Shown here: positions 35,511-44,454 of the stretch, piece after piece | How the letters are laid out: each line of letters opens with the position of its first letter | How positions within the stretch are numbered: position 1 is the stretch's first letter | Notes under the pieces: generated by a model | Database searches by the model: none | Told to the model about the DNA's origin: nothing | Seen by the model: only the letters and a program-made list of their open reading frames with translations | Program-made: the position numbers and the translations under genes | Assembly (NCBI GenBank): GCA_019117485.1 | Contig: DWZQ01000038.1 | Span: forward strand, 1-64,000 | Direction: 5' to 3' | DNA: 64,000 nt | From: Candidatus Agathobaculum intestinipullorum | Lineage (GTDB): Bacteria; Bacillota; Clostridia; Oscillospirales; Butyricicoccaceae

Positions 35511-36428
35511 TCACTCCATGGTATATAATTCAGCGCTTCCGCCGCCGGAGACCATGATTTCCAACTCCTCATATGAAGGCGCGGTAATAGATTTGCGGTT
35601 GTCGTAGCGGGAAACGCCGGAATCTGGGCCCACCAATTCTTCGCCGTTGAGGGTCACAGGGCCGTAGTTGGTTTTGGCCTCGATTCGATAGAGGTCGGGC
35701 TGACCGCCCAGATAGGCATATAGGAGCCCGTCGCATACGGTCAGATCAAGTTCGGGCGCAGATAACAATTCAGCATCGATCGAGCCGCTTTCAGCGTACA
35801 ACTCGATTTTTGACGCATACAGAGGGAGGGTAATGTCGATTAAGGCATCCAGTCGGGAGGTAATTTCGATGCTGTCGTAGGTGGATATCAGGTCGGGTAG
35901 CGTGATGATTACTTCATCGCCATTGGCGACTACCTCGAGTTCCCATGTACCGTTATCAAATTCATTAGAGACGATGGAAAAATCGCCTTCAAGTCCGAAA
36001 GCTGTACCGCTGTCGATGGTGAATCTATTGCTGGTGCCGCTTTTGCATGTCAAATCCAGACTGGAAATGTTATCTAGATTGGTTTTTGGCAGGGAAAACG
36101 GTGGAAGTGTTCCAGGTTCTGCCTCCGACCAGTCTTGATTGAATTTCTCAAGCGCTTTGTCTACCCTGTCGTTCACCACGTCCTCGACCCGCGCCTCAAA
36201 GGCATCTTCGTCAAACCAGCCGCTGTGCCATGTACCATCTGCCCACCAGGTATGGTAAGAGATGCGGTCGCGCATCAAGCGGGATGCGTCGCGGATGGTT
36301 TCGCTGACCGGGTGCAGCGCGCCGTCGTAATAGCTTCCGTATAACTGGCCGCCCGCGGCCCAGCCGCCCAGCGCCATGCAGCCGCCGATGACGACCACCG
36401 CGCAGCAGGCCAAAACGAGTTTTTTCAT
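35511..36428 (-). CDS. DUF4097-like putative adhesin (envelope protein)
   Basis: 305 aa. An N-terminal hydrophobic segment (residues 3-25) acts as signal or anchor; LVLACCAVVVIGGC could also be a lipobox. Residues about 105-305 are a repetitive beta-solenoid of the DUF4097 kind (NISSLDLTCKSG, DSIEITSRLDALIDITLPLYAS, IELYAESGSIDAELLSAPELDLTVCDG). Such proteins accompany PadR and DUF1700 genes, as here, and are thought to act at the envelope; the function is not proven. It overlaps the preceding gene by 4 nt. Confidence 0.8.
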   Translation of the reverse strand: MKKLVLACCAVVVIGGCMALGGWAAGGQLYGSYYDGALHPVSETIRDASRLMRDRISYHTWWADGTWHSGWFDEDAFEARVEDVVNDRVDKALEKFNQDWSEAEPGTLPPFSLPKTNLDNISSLDLTCKSGTSNRFTIDSGTAFGLEGDFSIVSNEFDNGTWELEVVANGDEVIITLPDLISTYDSIEITSRLDALIDITLPLYASKIELYAESGSIDAELLSAPELDLTVCDGLLYAYLGGQPDLYRIEAKTNYGPVTLNGEELVGPDSGVSRYDNRKSITAPSYEELEIMVSGGGSAELYTME

Positions 36429-37081
36429 TTGATTTCACCTCCGGGTTTGCGGGAACGGTTCCGGATTTTATCGATCGGCCAGCGAATGACCGCGACAAGA
36501 AGGCGGAACAGCGGCGGGACAAACAGGGTGCATAGTTTGATCATCAGCAGGGACACCAGAATGCCCAGTGCGAACAGGGAAAGCCCGCAACCGAGTGTTG
36601 TAATCGCGCTGGCAGGCGCGCCCCACAGGACAAATGAGAACCCGCACAACACAACGCCTCCTGCCAGCAGGCACAGCGGCACGACGATGATAAATACGGC
36701 CGCCACCAGTATAACCGACAGGGCGATGCCGAACACGGTCGCGATCAGGCCGACCAGCACTCCGGCGAGCGGGATACCGACCGGGATGGCCAGCAGCACC
36801 AGCACGAGCAGCAGCCACGGGTTAATCCCACGCCAGCCGCGTTTTGGAGGCTGCGCTGCCTTGCCGTTCGCTGGCGGGACGGCGGACACCTCGCGATAGT
36901 CCGCAAGGATTTGCGCGGCGACTGTTTCGGGCGCGCCAAGGTCGGAGATGACTTTCTGCTCGTTTTCCGGTCCGGCGTCGTCAAAGTATTCTTCGTAATA
37001 GCGCAAGGCGCTGGCGCGTTCCTCCTCTGGCAGGACGGACAGCGCGCGCCGCAGCGCCGCCATGTATTCGGTTCTGTTCAT
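36425..37081 (-). CDS. DUF1700/HAAS-domain membrane protein
   Basis: 218 aa. The N-terminal HAAS helical domain (residues 1-65: EYMAALRRALSVLPEEERASALRYYEEYFDDAG) is followed by about four helices (about 85-195). Proteins of this type act with PadR regulators in envelope-stress modules. It overlaps both neighbours by 4 nt (padR stop/start and DUF4097 start), so the three genes are one translation-coupled operon. Confidence 0.85.
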   Translation of the reverse strand: MNRTEYMAALRRALSVLPEEERASALRYYEEYFDDAGPENEQKVISDLGAPETVAAQILADYREVSAVPPANGKAAQPPKRGWRGINPWLLLVLVLLAIPVGIPLAGVLVGLIATVFGIALSVILVAAVFIIVVPLCLLAGGVVLCGFSFVLWGAPASAITTLGCGLSLFALGILVSLLMIKLCTLFVPPLFRLLVAVIRWPIDKIRNRSRKPGGEIK

Positions 37082-37395
37082 TGGCTTTCCCCTCCAAAAA
37101 AGATCGCGTCGATGCCGCTGCGATAGTTTTGCCAGTCAATGCGGTGTTGACGCAGCCGCGCGCGGCCGTGCTCGGTGATCTTGTAATAGCGCCGGTTGCG
37201 CCCGGCAAAGGCTTCGTCGTAGGTCGTCAGATATCCGTCCTTTTGCAGACGGCGCAGAACAGGATAGAGCGTCGATTCGGAGATTTCGAGCACTTTTTGT
37301 ACATCCTGCGTGATGCGGTAGCCGTAGGTGCTCTCGCGCTCGACCACCGCGAGCACAATACCGTCCAGCAGCGAGGAGGCGATGGGGTATGGCAT
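37078..37395 (-). CDS. PadR-family transcriptional regulator
   Basis: 105-aa winged-helix repressor of the short PadR-s2 type, with SLLDGIVLAVVERESTYGYRITQDVQ, ESTLYPVLRRLQKDGYLTTY and GRNRRYYKITEHGRARL. ATG 37395 follows GAGGTGG by about 8 nt. It probably represses its own operon: a perfect 8-bp inverted repeat lies over the -10 box of a consensus promoter just upstream. The inducer is unknown. Confidence 0.9.
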   Translation of the reverse strand: MPYPIASSLLDGIVLAVVERESTYGYRITQDVQKVLEISESTLYPVLRRLQKDGYLTTYDEAFAGRNRRYYKITEHGRARLRQHRIDWQNYRSGIDAIFFGGESQ

Positions 37396-37426
37396 AGGAG
37401 ACCACCTCTTTTCTGTGTTTGCAATA

Positions 37427-37457
37427 ATATTATATTTCGTATAATATGGGCTGTCAA
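37427..37457 (-). promoter_or_regulatory. Consensus promoter with PadR operator palindrome
   Basis: Minus strand TTGACA (37457-37452), 17-nt spacer, TATAAT (37434-37429). The palindrome ATATTATA-TTTCG-TATAATAT (37427-37447) covers the -10 box and spacer, so a bound repressor would block the polymerase. Confidence 0.75.
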
Positions 37458-37531
37458 CGGGTATCTCAAAAAAAGCTGTGAAAGAATTGTAAATTTTGTA
37501 GGAACAGTGCGTGGAAAAGCACACCTATGCA

Positions 37532-37560
37532 TTGTATTTGCAAAAAAAATGGCGTATAAT
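37532..37560 (+). promoter_or_regulatory. Promoter of the ddl-murI-argS operon
   Basis: TTGTAT (37532-37537), 17-nt spacer, TATAAT (37555-37560), 47 nt before ddl. Confidence 0.75.
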
Positions 37561-37607
37561 GTTTTCTGTATGAGTAGAAAGAAAAATTGGGAAGGGACGA
37601 GTGAGAA

Positions 37608-38681
37608 ATGATGAAACTGGCGGTGTTATTCGGCGGTATTTCGAGCGAGCACGATATTTCGTGCCTGTCCGCCGCTTCCATTCTGCGCAATCTGGATAGA
37701 AATAAGTATGAAGTATATGCAGTCGGCATCACGAGCGAGGGCAAGTGGTATTATTGCCCGGATTGCGACCCAGACCGCGTCGAAAACGGCGCGTGGGAGC
37801 GCATGCCCGGCAAGGTAGCTGCGGTGCTTCCACCGGACCGTGGCGTACACGGGCTGCTCCTGCTGCACGAAGGCAAGACGGAAACCGTGCGCATCGACTG
37901 CGTGGTCCCCGTGCTGCACGGCGTGGGCGGCGAGGACGGCACGATGCAGGGCCTGCTGGAGCTGGCGGGCATCCCGTATGTCGGCTGCGGCGTTGCGGCA
38001 AGCGCCAACTCAATGGATAAGTCGATCACCAAGGCGATTGTCGAGGCAGCAGGTGTGCGGCAGGCCAAATATTATCTGGCGCTGCGCCACGATTTTGAAC
38101 GCGGCGCGGAGGGTGTAGTGCGCGCGGCGGCGGATGCGCTCGGTGCGTTCCCGGTGTTCGTCAAGCCCTGCTCGCAGGGGTCGTCGGTCGGCGTTGCTAA
38201 GGCAAACAATATGCTTGAGCTGGCCGCCGGCCTGACCGAGGCGTTCAAACTGGATAGCAAGGTGCTGGTCGAGGAATTTATAGACGGTCACGAGGTCGAG
38301 TGCGCGGTGCTCGGCAACCTGCGTCCGGTCGCGTCGACCGTGGGCGAAATTGCGCCGACGCAGGAGTTCTACACCTTTGACGCCAAATATAAGGATGAAA
38401 GCTCTAAACTGTACATCCCGGCGCACATTACCGACCGTCAGATCGAGACCGTCCGGCAGGATGCGCTGCGCGTGTATGCGGCGCTTGGCTGCTGCGGCCT
38501 GTCCCGCGTCGATTTCTTTGTGACGCATAGGGACGGCGAGGTCGTCTTTAACGAGCTGAATTCCATCCCGGGATTTACGTCGATCAGCATGTATCCCAAG
38601 CTGTTCGGTTATGAGGGCATTCGCTATCCCGAACTGCTCGACCGGCTGATTGAACTGGCGTTGGAGGAACACCATGGATAA
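37608..38681 (+). CDS. ddl: D-alanine--D-alanine ligase
   Basis: ATP-grasp ligase of 357 aa making D-Ala-D-Ala for peptidoglycan. Visible are LFGGISSEHDISCLSA, VVPVLHGVGGEDGTMQGLLELAGIPYVG, FVKPCSQGSSVGVAKA (ATP site), the omega-loop FDAKYKDESSKLYIPA, and RVDFF..GEVVFNELNSIPGFTSISMYPKL with the metal ligands. The context (murI next) supports cell-wall synthesis. GGGAAGGGA precedes ATG 37608. The last 8 nt overlap murI. D-Ala-D-lactate or D-Ala-D-Ser specificity cannot be excluded by eye. Confidence 0.93.
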   Translation: MMKLAVLFGGISSEHDISCLSAASILRNLDRNKYEVYAVGITSEGKWYYCPDCDPDRVENGAWERMPGKVAAVLPPDRGVHGLLLLHEGKTETVRIDCVVPVLHGVGGEDGTMQGLLELAGIPYVGCGVAASANSMDKSITKAIVEAAGVRQAKYYLALRHDFERGAEGVVRAAADALGAFPVFVKPCSQGSSVGVAKANNMLELAAGLTEAFKLDSKVLVEEFIDGHEVECAVLGNLRPVASTVGEIAPTQEFYTFDAKYKDESSKLYIPAHITDRQIETVRQDALRVYAALGCCGLSRVDFFVTHRDGEVVFNELNSIPGFTSISMYPKLFGYEGIRYPELLDRLIELALEEHHG

Positions 38682-39471
38682 CCGCGCGATCGGTGTGTTC
38701 GACTCCGGGCTGGGCGGGTTGACCGCCGTGCGGCGGCTGCATGCGCTCATGCCGGACGAGGATATCATCTACTTCGGCGATACCGGCCGCGTGCCGTATG
38801 GTACCCGTGGCCGGGATACGATTATCAAGTATGCGCGGCAGGATGTTGCGTTCCTGCGTCAGTTTGACCTGAAGGCTATCATCATTGCGTGCAATACGGT
38901 GTCGGCTGTTGCGCTCGATTTGCTCGGGCATGAGAACGACATCCCGATCATCGGCACGGTCGAACCGGCGTGTCGCCGGGCGATGACGATGACGAAAAAC
39001 GGCAAGGTCGGCGTGATTGGCACCGCCGCAACCGTGCGGTCGGGCGCATACGAGCGGTATCTGCACCATGCAGACGGCAGTTTGACGTTATATACACAGG
39101 CGTGCCCGCTGTTTGTGCCGCTGGTGGAAAACGGTCGCGTCCAGCGCGGCGACGTGGTGATCGAAACGGTCGTGGCAGAATACCTCGCGCCGCTCAAACA
39201 AGCGGGCGTGGATACGCTGATTTTGGGCTGCACGCATTATCCGCTGCTGGAAGGCGTGATCGGGGACTTTATGGGTCCGGATGTGACGCTGATCGATTCC
39301 GGCGCAGAAGCGGCGAACCTCGCCTCGACCCAGTTTGATCCGGCGGCAGGTCCGGGGGAGACGCGTTATTTTGTCTCGGACGATCCGGACGGATTTGACC
39401 AGCTGGCGGGTCTGTTCTTGCAGGAGCAGATCGACGTAGGCGCCGGGCTGGTCGATATTTCAAGTTACTGA
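38674..39471 (+). CDS. murI: Glutamate racemase
   Basis: Cofactor-independent racemase of 265 aa giving D-glutamate for peptidoglycan. The two catalytic cysteines are C73 in ACNTVSA and the second in GCTHYPLL near 185; IGVFDSGLGGLTAVRRL and YFGDTGRVPYG are also typical. ATG 38674 with GGAGG upstream is used, so it overlaps the end of ddl by 8 nt. The two genes form a cell-wall precursor pair. Confidence 0.95.
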   Translation: MDNRAIGVFDSGLGGLTAVRRLHALMPDEDIIYFGDTGRVPYGTRGRDTIIKYARQDVAFLRQFDLKAIIIACNTVSAVALDLLGHENDIPIIGTVEPACRRAMTMTKNGKVGVIGTAATVRSGAYERYLHHADGSLTLYTQACPLFVPLVENGRVQRGDVVIETVVAEYLAPLKQAGVDTLILGCTHYPLLEGVIGDFMGPDVTLIDSGAEAANLASTQFDPAAGPGETRYFVSDDPDGFDQLAGLFLQEQIDVGAGLVDISSY

Positions 39472-39494
39472 ATGCAGTATGGACGGAGAAGTAC

Positions 39495-39932
39495 ATGAAA
39501 AAGGATGTTTGGCTGTCGATTTCCTCCAAGCAGAAGTTTACGGGCTGCGATGAGGAGAAAATTGATCTTGTTACGGCTGCAACGCTGTACCAGCGCGGCG
39601 GCAAATATTACATCGCCTATGAGGAGAGCGAGCTGACCGGGCTGGAGGGCACCCGCACCACGGTCAAGCTGGACGGCAAGTCGGTCGCGCTCATCCGCAC
39701 GGGCGCATGCCCTTCCCATATGCTGTTTGCTGAGGATGAGCGGCATGTTGGGCTGTACCAGACGCCGATAGGATCGGAGATGACCATCGCCACGCACACC
39801 TCGCGTGTGCGCAATACGGTCGGCGCGGATGGCGGCGAGCTGGTGATTGATTACACGGTCGAGGTCGACCATTCGCTGCTGGGGGCGCATCATTTTGAAA
39901 TGGTGGTTTCCACCCAGCCAGCACAGGTTTGA
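39495..39932 (+). CDS. DUF1934 (YwiB-like) beta-barrel protein
   Basis: 145-aa calycin-like protein: VWLSISSKQKF, YIAYEESELTGLEGTRTTVKLDG, VALIRTG, MLFAEDERHVGLYQTPIG and LVIDYTVEVD. The same family (YwiB) lies next to argS in Bacillus subtilis, and here it directly precedes argS by 24 nt. Its role is unknown. GACGGAG precedes ATG 39495. Confidence 0.85.
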   Translation: MKKDVWLSISSKQKFTGCDEEKIDLVTAATLYQRGGKYYIAYEESELTGLEGTRTTVKLDGKSVALIRTGACPSHMLFAEDERHVGLYQTPIGSEMTIATHTSRVRNTVGADGGELVIDYTVEVDHSLLGAHHFEMVVSTQPAQV

Positions 39933-39956
39933 AAAATAGTAACGGAGAGTGAACAA

Positions 39957-41654
39957 ATGAACGCATACGAATTTGCGCGTGCCGAGGCCACCCGCGTGGT
40001 CGAGGCAGCTTACCATAAGGCGGTGGCAGCCGGGCAGCTGCCCGAGGGGGATATCCCGCCCGTCGCGGTCGAGACCCCGAAGGACGCATCCAATGGCGAC
40101 TGGGCTTCCACCTTTGCCATGCAGTGTGCCAAGCCCCTGCGCATGGCGCCCCGCAAGATCGCGGAGGCGATCGTGGCAAATCTGGAGCTGGACGGCAGCT
40201 GCTTTGATACGGTCGATATCGCAGGCCCGGGCTTTATGAATTTCACGCTCGGCCAGAGCTGGTACGAAAAGGCCGTGCGCGACGTGTTCGAGCGCGGCGC
40301 AGACTATGGCCGCAGCCAGACTGATAAGCCGGAAAAGGTGATGGTCGAGTTCGTGTCCGCCAATCCTACCGGCCCGATGCACATGGGCAACGCGCGCGGC
40401 GGCGTGCTGGGCGACTGCCTTTCGTCCGTGCTCGATTGGTCGGGCAATGATGTGACGCGCGAGTTCTATATCAATGACGCGGGCAATCAGGTCGACAAGT
40501 TCGCGCACTCGGTCGAAGGGCGTTATATTCAGGAGATCCGCGGTGAGGACGCCATCGAGTTTGACCCCTCGTGGTATCAGGGCGATGACATCAAGGCGCT
40601 TGCCCACGACCTTGTGGAGCAGTACGGCGACAGCCTGATGGACAAGACACCTGAGGAGCGCTTTGCCATCATCGAAGGCTATGGCCTGCCGACCAACATT
40701 GCGCGCATGGAGCGTGATCTTGGCCGCTACAAGATCAGCTACGATGTCTGGTTCCGTGAGAGCGAACTGCATGAAAGCGGTTACGTCAAGGAAACCATCG
40801 ATATGCTGACCGCCAAGGGCGCAACTTATGAGACGGAGGACGGCGCGCTTTGGCTGCGCTCGACCGATTTTGGCTGCGATAAGGACGATGTGCTGCGCCG
40901 TGCGAATGGATTTTACACCTATTTTGCGGCGGATATTGCCTATCACCGCAACAAGTTCGAAAAACGCGGTTTTGACCGTGTTATCAATATCTGGGGCGCA
41001 GACCATCATGGTCATGTCAAGCGTTTGCAGTGCGCACTCGACGCGCTGGGGCTGGACGGTTCCCATCGGCTGGAGATCGTGCTGATGCAGCTGGTGCGCA
41101 TGATGCAGGGCGGCGAGGTTGTCCGCATGTCCAAGCGCACGGGCAAGAGCCTTACCTTAACCGACCTGCTCGATGAGATCCCGGTTGATGCGGCGCGCTT
41201 CTTCTTCAACTCGCGCGCAGCCGAGACCCAGATGGAGTTCGACCTTGACCTTGCGGTCAAGCAGGATTCGGACAACCCGCTCTACTATGTGCAGTACGCG
41301 CATGCGCGTATCTGCTCGGTTATCAAAAATTGCACCGAGGGCGGCGTGCCCATGCCTGACCTGAAAACAGTCAACCTGTCCGTGCTGACTAATGCGGACG
41401 AGCGGCAGCTCGTCAAGCAGATCGCGCTGCTGCCCGAGGAGATCGTGCAGGCGGCGGTCAGCCGCGACCCGTCGCGCCTGAACAAGTACGCCGTTGCACT
41501 TGCGCAGCAGTTCCATCATTTTTATAACGCCTGCCGCATCAAGTGCGACGACGAAAAACTGTGCGCGGCGCGTCTGGCGTTGTGCCTCGCTACCCGGCAG
41601 GCGGTCGCCAATACGCTCGGGCTGATTGGCGTAGAGGCGCCGGAAACAATGTAA
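39957..41654 (+). CDS. argS: Arginyl-tRNA synthetase
   Basis: Class I aminoacyl-tRNA synthetase of 565 aa. The HIGH-like motif is ANPTGPMHMGNARGG (about 131-145) and the KMSKS-like motif is VRMSKRTGKS near 386. The N-terminal Add1 domain (about 1-110) and C-terminal DALR anticodon-binding domain (about 450-565, HARICSVIKN..) frame the catalytic core. Length is normal. CGGAG precedes ATG 39957. It ends the ddl-murI-DUF1934-argS unit and is followed by a multi-hairpin element. Confidence 0.96.
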   Translation: MNAYEFARAEATRVVEAAYHKAVAAGQLPEGDIPPVAVETPKDASNGDWASTFAMQCAKPLRMAPRKIAEAIVANLELDGSCFDTVDIAGPGFMNFTLGQSWYEKAVRDVFERGADYGRSQTDKPEKVMVEFVSANPTGPMHMGNARGGVLGDCLSSVLDWSGNDVTREFYINDAGNQVDKFAHSVEGRYIQEIRGEDAIEFDPSWYQGDDIKALAHDLVEQYGDSLMDKTPEERFAIIEGYGLPTNIARMERDLGRYKISYDVWFRESELHESGYVKETIDMLTAKGATYETEDGALWLRSTDFGCDKDDVLRRANGFYTYFAADIAYHRNKFEKRGFDRVINIWGADHHGHVKRLQCALDALGLDGSHRLEIVLMQLVRMMQGGEVVRMSKRTGKSLTLTDLLDEIPVDAARFFFNSRAAETQMEFDLDLAVKQDSDNPLYYVQYAHARICSVIKNCTEGGVPMPDLKTVNLSVLTNADERQLVKQIALLPEEIVQAAVSRDPSRLNKYAVALAQQFHHFYNACRIKCDDEKLCAARLALCLATRQAVANTLGLIGVEAPETM

Positions 41655-41659
41655 AGATT

Positions 41660-41852
41660 CGTTCCAACCGTACAGGTTGGAACGAGTGAGGGTTCCACCG
41701 CGCCATAGGCGCGGATGAAACCCGGAGGAAGAAAAGTTCCGACATGCGAAACTTTTCTTCCTTCTTGTATCAAAACCCACGTACATGCCGCGGGTTTTGA
41801 TGAAATTCCTGCGGGCAGGAATTTTCTGTTTGGATATGCGCGTAAAGCGCAT
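41660..41852. repeat. Six-hairpin intergenic element after argS
   Basis: Six back-to-back inverted repeats: CGTTCCAACC/GGTTGGAACG (41660-41684); GGGTT..CCGCGCC/GGCGCGG..AACCC (41690-41723); GGAAGAAAAGTT/AACTTTTCTTCC (41727-41761); ATCAAAACCC/GGGTTTTGAT (41769-41801); AAATTCCTGC/GCAGGAATTT (41803-41824); ATGCGC/GCGCAT (41836-41852). Positions 41689-41702 read AGGGTTCCACCGCG, a T-box-like string changed in its tRNA-binding bulge. TTGGAAC (41678-41683) can pair with either hairpin 1 or GTTCCA downstream. It could be a dispersed repeat, a 3' processing region or a switch-like leader of the S41 gene. Confidence 0.55.
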
Positions 41853-41877
41853 TTGGTTCTCTAAAATGGAGATTTCT

Positions 41878-43362
41878 ATGAAAAAAGTTGCAAAAAGATT
41901 GGCTGCATTGACGCTGGCGGTTTCGCTGTGCATCACCCCGGCGGGCGCAATCACGCAGGACGGGGAAAAGGAGACTTGGTTCGATAACATTTGGGAAATG
42001 ATCGACACCTACGGCCTCAAGGCAGAAAATGACCCCTATGTGCTGCAAAACTACATCAACAAGTACCTGCGGGATCATCCGGACGAGTTATATCAGGTCA
42101 TTAACGACATCCTCTCCCTGCTGGACACTCATTCGATGTATCTGTCGAGCGAGGAATATTCGCAGGGCTTTTCGACACTGGAGGGGTATGTCGGTATTGG
42201 CGTGACGTTGCAGGAAACAGAGGCAGGCGTACAGATCGTTGAGGTGGCCCGGGACTCTTCCGCAGAGGAAGCGGGTCTGATGGCCGGCGATATCATCGCT
42301 GCGATCGACGGGCAGGATGCGGCCGCTATGACCAACACCGATGTAGCCGCGCTTTTGCGCGGCGAAGAGGGTACCAGCGTATCCATTACGGTGCTCCGGC
42401 AGGGTGCGGAGACGACCGTTACCTGCGTGCGGCGGCAGATCAATCAGGTCTATGTGTCCGGTGAAACGTTGGCGGATGGCGTGGAGTACATCAAGGTCAG
42501 CGCAATGGGTTCGGAGAGCGACTGGAAGGTTTTCTCTGAAATCTGGCAGGGACTGCCCGCAAATAATACGCGCGCGGTCATCCTCGATCTGCGCGGAAAC
42601 GGCGGCGGTGTGATCGACATTGCATTTGATATGGCCAATGCGATCGTGCAGCAGCCGGACGTATATCTGGCTGGCGTGCATTGGCGTGAGGATATGGGCG
42701 GCTTGGAACAGCACTTTTCCACGGGTGGGGGATTGCCGCTCAACCAGATCGTTGTGCTGGTCGACGGCGGGACAGCCTCGGCGGCGGAACTGTTGGCTGG
42801 AAGCCTGCAGGACAATGATACGGCGCTTCTGCTTGGCACCCAGACCTACGGAAAAGGGCAGGGGCAGTACCATATCAGCCTGTTCAACGGCGACAAGCTG
42901 GTTATCACAACGTTGCAGCTGGAACTGCCCGAGCAGGGTTGCTGGGAGGGCGTCGGTCTGACGCCGGACATACAGATGGAAAACAGTCTGGTTTCGGTGG
43001 ATGCTTCCGAGTTGCAGCCGCTGGATACCACTGCGACGCTGCGCTTTGGTGACTCTTCAGAAAATGTCTATGCGATGACGGAGCGGCTGGCGCTGCTCGG
43101 CCTGCTCGATGCGCCGACCGACACGGTCGACAGCGAGGTACTCGATGCCATATCCGCGCTGCGCAGCAGCTATGAGATGGAACCTGGCCTGTACGCTTCG
43201 CCCGAGGTGCTGGCCGCGCTCAATGCGGCTATGCAGACGCTGGATGGCCAAAGCTATACGGTAGACCGGCAGCTGGAAGCTGCGAGAGAAATCTGCAAGC
43301 AGGCTGCGGCCGAGCCACAGCAATATACTGTGCTGCCGGATGGCAGCTGGACGAAAAACTGA
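41878..43362 (+). CDS. S41 C-terminal processing peptidase with PDZ domain
   Basis: 494 aa. A signal peptide (residues 1-24, ending PAGA) is followed by a helical N-terminal region, a PDZ domain (about 95-185: GVTLQETEAGVQIVEVARDSSAEEAGLMAGDIIAAIDG) and the TSPc catalytic domain (about 190-365). The nucleophile Ser lies in DGGTASAAELLAGSLQ and the general-base Lys in GTQTYGKGQGQ. The protein acts outside the membrane. ATG 41878 has TGGAG 6 nt upstream. The gene follows the hairpin element, and the next gene begins 32 nt later. Confidence 0.92.
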   Translation: MKKVAKRLAALTLAVSLCITPAGAITQDGEKETWFDNIWEMIDTYGLKAENDPYVLQNYINKYLRDHPDELYQVINDILSLLDTHSMYLSSEEYSQGFSTLEGYVGIGVTLQETEAGVQIVEVARDSSAEEAGLMAGDIIAAIDGQDAAAMTNTDVAALLRGEEGTSVSITVLRQGAETTVTCVRRQINQVYVSGETLADGVEYIKVSAMGSESDWKVFSEIWQGLPANNTRAVILDLRGNGGGVIDIAFDMANAIVQQPDVYLAGVHWREDMGGLEQHFSTGGGLPLNQIVVLVDGGTASAAELLAGSLQDNDTALLLGTQTYGKGQGQYHISLFNGDKLVITTLQLELPEQGCWEGVGLTPDIQMENSLVSVDASELQPLDTTATLRFGDSSENVYAMTERLALLGLLDAPTDTVDSEVLDAISALRSSYEMEPGLYASPEVLAALNAAMQTLDGQSYTVDRQLEAAREICKQAAAEPQQYTVLPDGSWTKN

Positions 43363-43394
43363 TCCCGGGAGCTTTCATAGGAGGAAGAATAGCC

Positions 43395-44435
43395 TTGGAT
43401 ATTCCTTTATGTCCGATGGAACCCAAACCACAGCTTTTGCTGACCGATCCGGCGGCGCTGCCGTTGTACCGGCAGCATCCCGGCCGCTTTGCGGGCGCGA
43501 TCGCGCCGGACGGCACCGCCTGTGCGGCATGGGCGCAAAGCCTCGACCCATTGCCGGTCGGTCTGACGTTGTCCTGCCCGCCTGTGCCGGATGAGGAGGA
43601 ATGCGACCGTCCGCTGACCATGCATTATATCGACCGCTGCAAGCAGGCGTTCCGGCCGTTGCTGCATGAAGATGCGGCGTTTTACTGCCTGCGTGGCGCG
43701 CCGACCTTTGCCGCGCTGCGTGCGGCTGTGCTTGCGCTGGGCGACCTGTCCGGCCGCACGGTCATTGCTGAATTGCTTGTGGAGGATGACGAGGGGCGGC
43801 TGGCCGATGGCACGGATGTGCGTGCGGCGGTTGGCGTATTGCAGCGTATCGGTGTGACGACGGTGATCTTAGCCGCGCATGACCCGACGGCGCTAACCGA
43901 AGCGTTGGAGATGGTCGCACCGTACGCGCGTTTGTCGATAGGCGTGTGCGCGCATTCCGCTTGGCTGCGTGCGCAGACCCTGCTCTACAATACCGAAATT
44001 TTCCTGCCTGCCGAGCACGACGATACCGGGCGGCTGCTGGAAGCAGTGGAAGCACACCAGGGCGGACAGGTTTTAGCGCGCGACCACGATGATTTTATCC
44101 TCGCGCCGGATGGCAAAAACACACATTTTATCGCGCCGACAATTGATATATCGGATGAGATCGAGTGTGGCCCACGGCTGGAAGAGGCGCTGATCGAAGC
44201 GGAGGATGATGCAGGCGCACTCAAGCTTGTGTTGGAAACCGAGGATGATGTGATTGCGCTTGAGGAATACTGGTACATGATCTCGCGGCCGCTTTGCCTG
44301 TGCGCGGAATCGGCTGAACTGCTCGAACAGGGCCTGCGGGTGTATCCCGGCCTTGCGCTGTACGACGGCACTTGGGAGCAGAGCGAAGAAGTTGTGCACT
44401 ATCTGGAACAAAAATACGGTCTGATCCGTTTGTAA
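43395..44435 (+). CDS. Degenerate homocysteine S-methyltransferase-like protein
   Basis: 346 aa. Residues about 80-230 resemble a homocysteine S-methyltransferase barrel (VIAELLVEDDEGRLADGTDVRAAVGVLQRIGVTTVILAAHDPTALTEAL), but the zinc-binding GGCC motif is not present, so methyl transfer of the usual kind is doubtful. The C-terminal 100 residues are acidic and mixed. The start is a TTG at 43395 with AGGAGGAAG 7 nt upstream; an ATG at 43416 is an alternative. It lies between S41 and prmA in one direction. The assignment is tentative. Confidence 0.55.
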   Translation: MDIPLCPMEPKPQLLLTDPAALPLYRQHPGRFAGAIAPDGTACAAWAQSLDPLPVGLTLSCPPVPDEEECDRPLTMHYIDRCKQAFRPLLHEDAAFYCLRGAPTFAALRAAVLALGDLSGRTVIAELLVEDDEGRLADGTDVRAAVGVLQRIGVTTVILAAHDPTALTEALEMVAPYARLSIGVCAHSAWLRAQTLLYNTEIFLPAEHDDTGRLLEAVEAHQGGQVLARDHDDFILAPDGKNTHFIAPTIDISDEIECGPRLEEALIEAEDDAGALKLVLETEDDVIALEEYWYMISRPLCLCAESAELLEQGLRVYPGLALYDGTWEQSEEVVHYLEQKYGLIRL

Positions 44436-44454
44436 CAGAAGTGGGAGGCTTGGA

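Noticed and set aside
41689-41702. A functional T-box upstream of the S41 protease
   Set aside because: The UGGN bulge is changed, no stem I with a specifier loop is seen, and the target is not an amino-acid gene. It is kept only as a resemblance in the findings.
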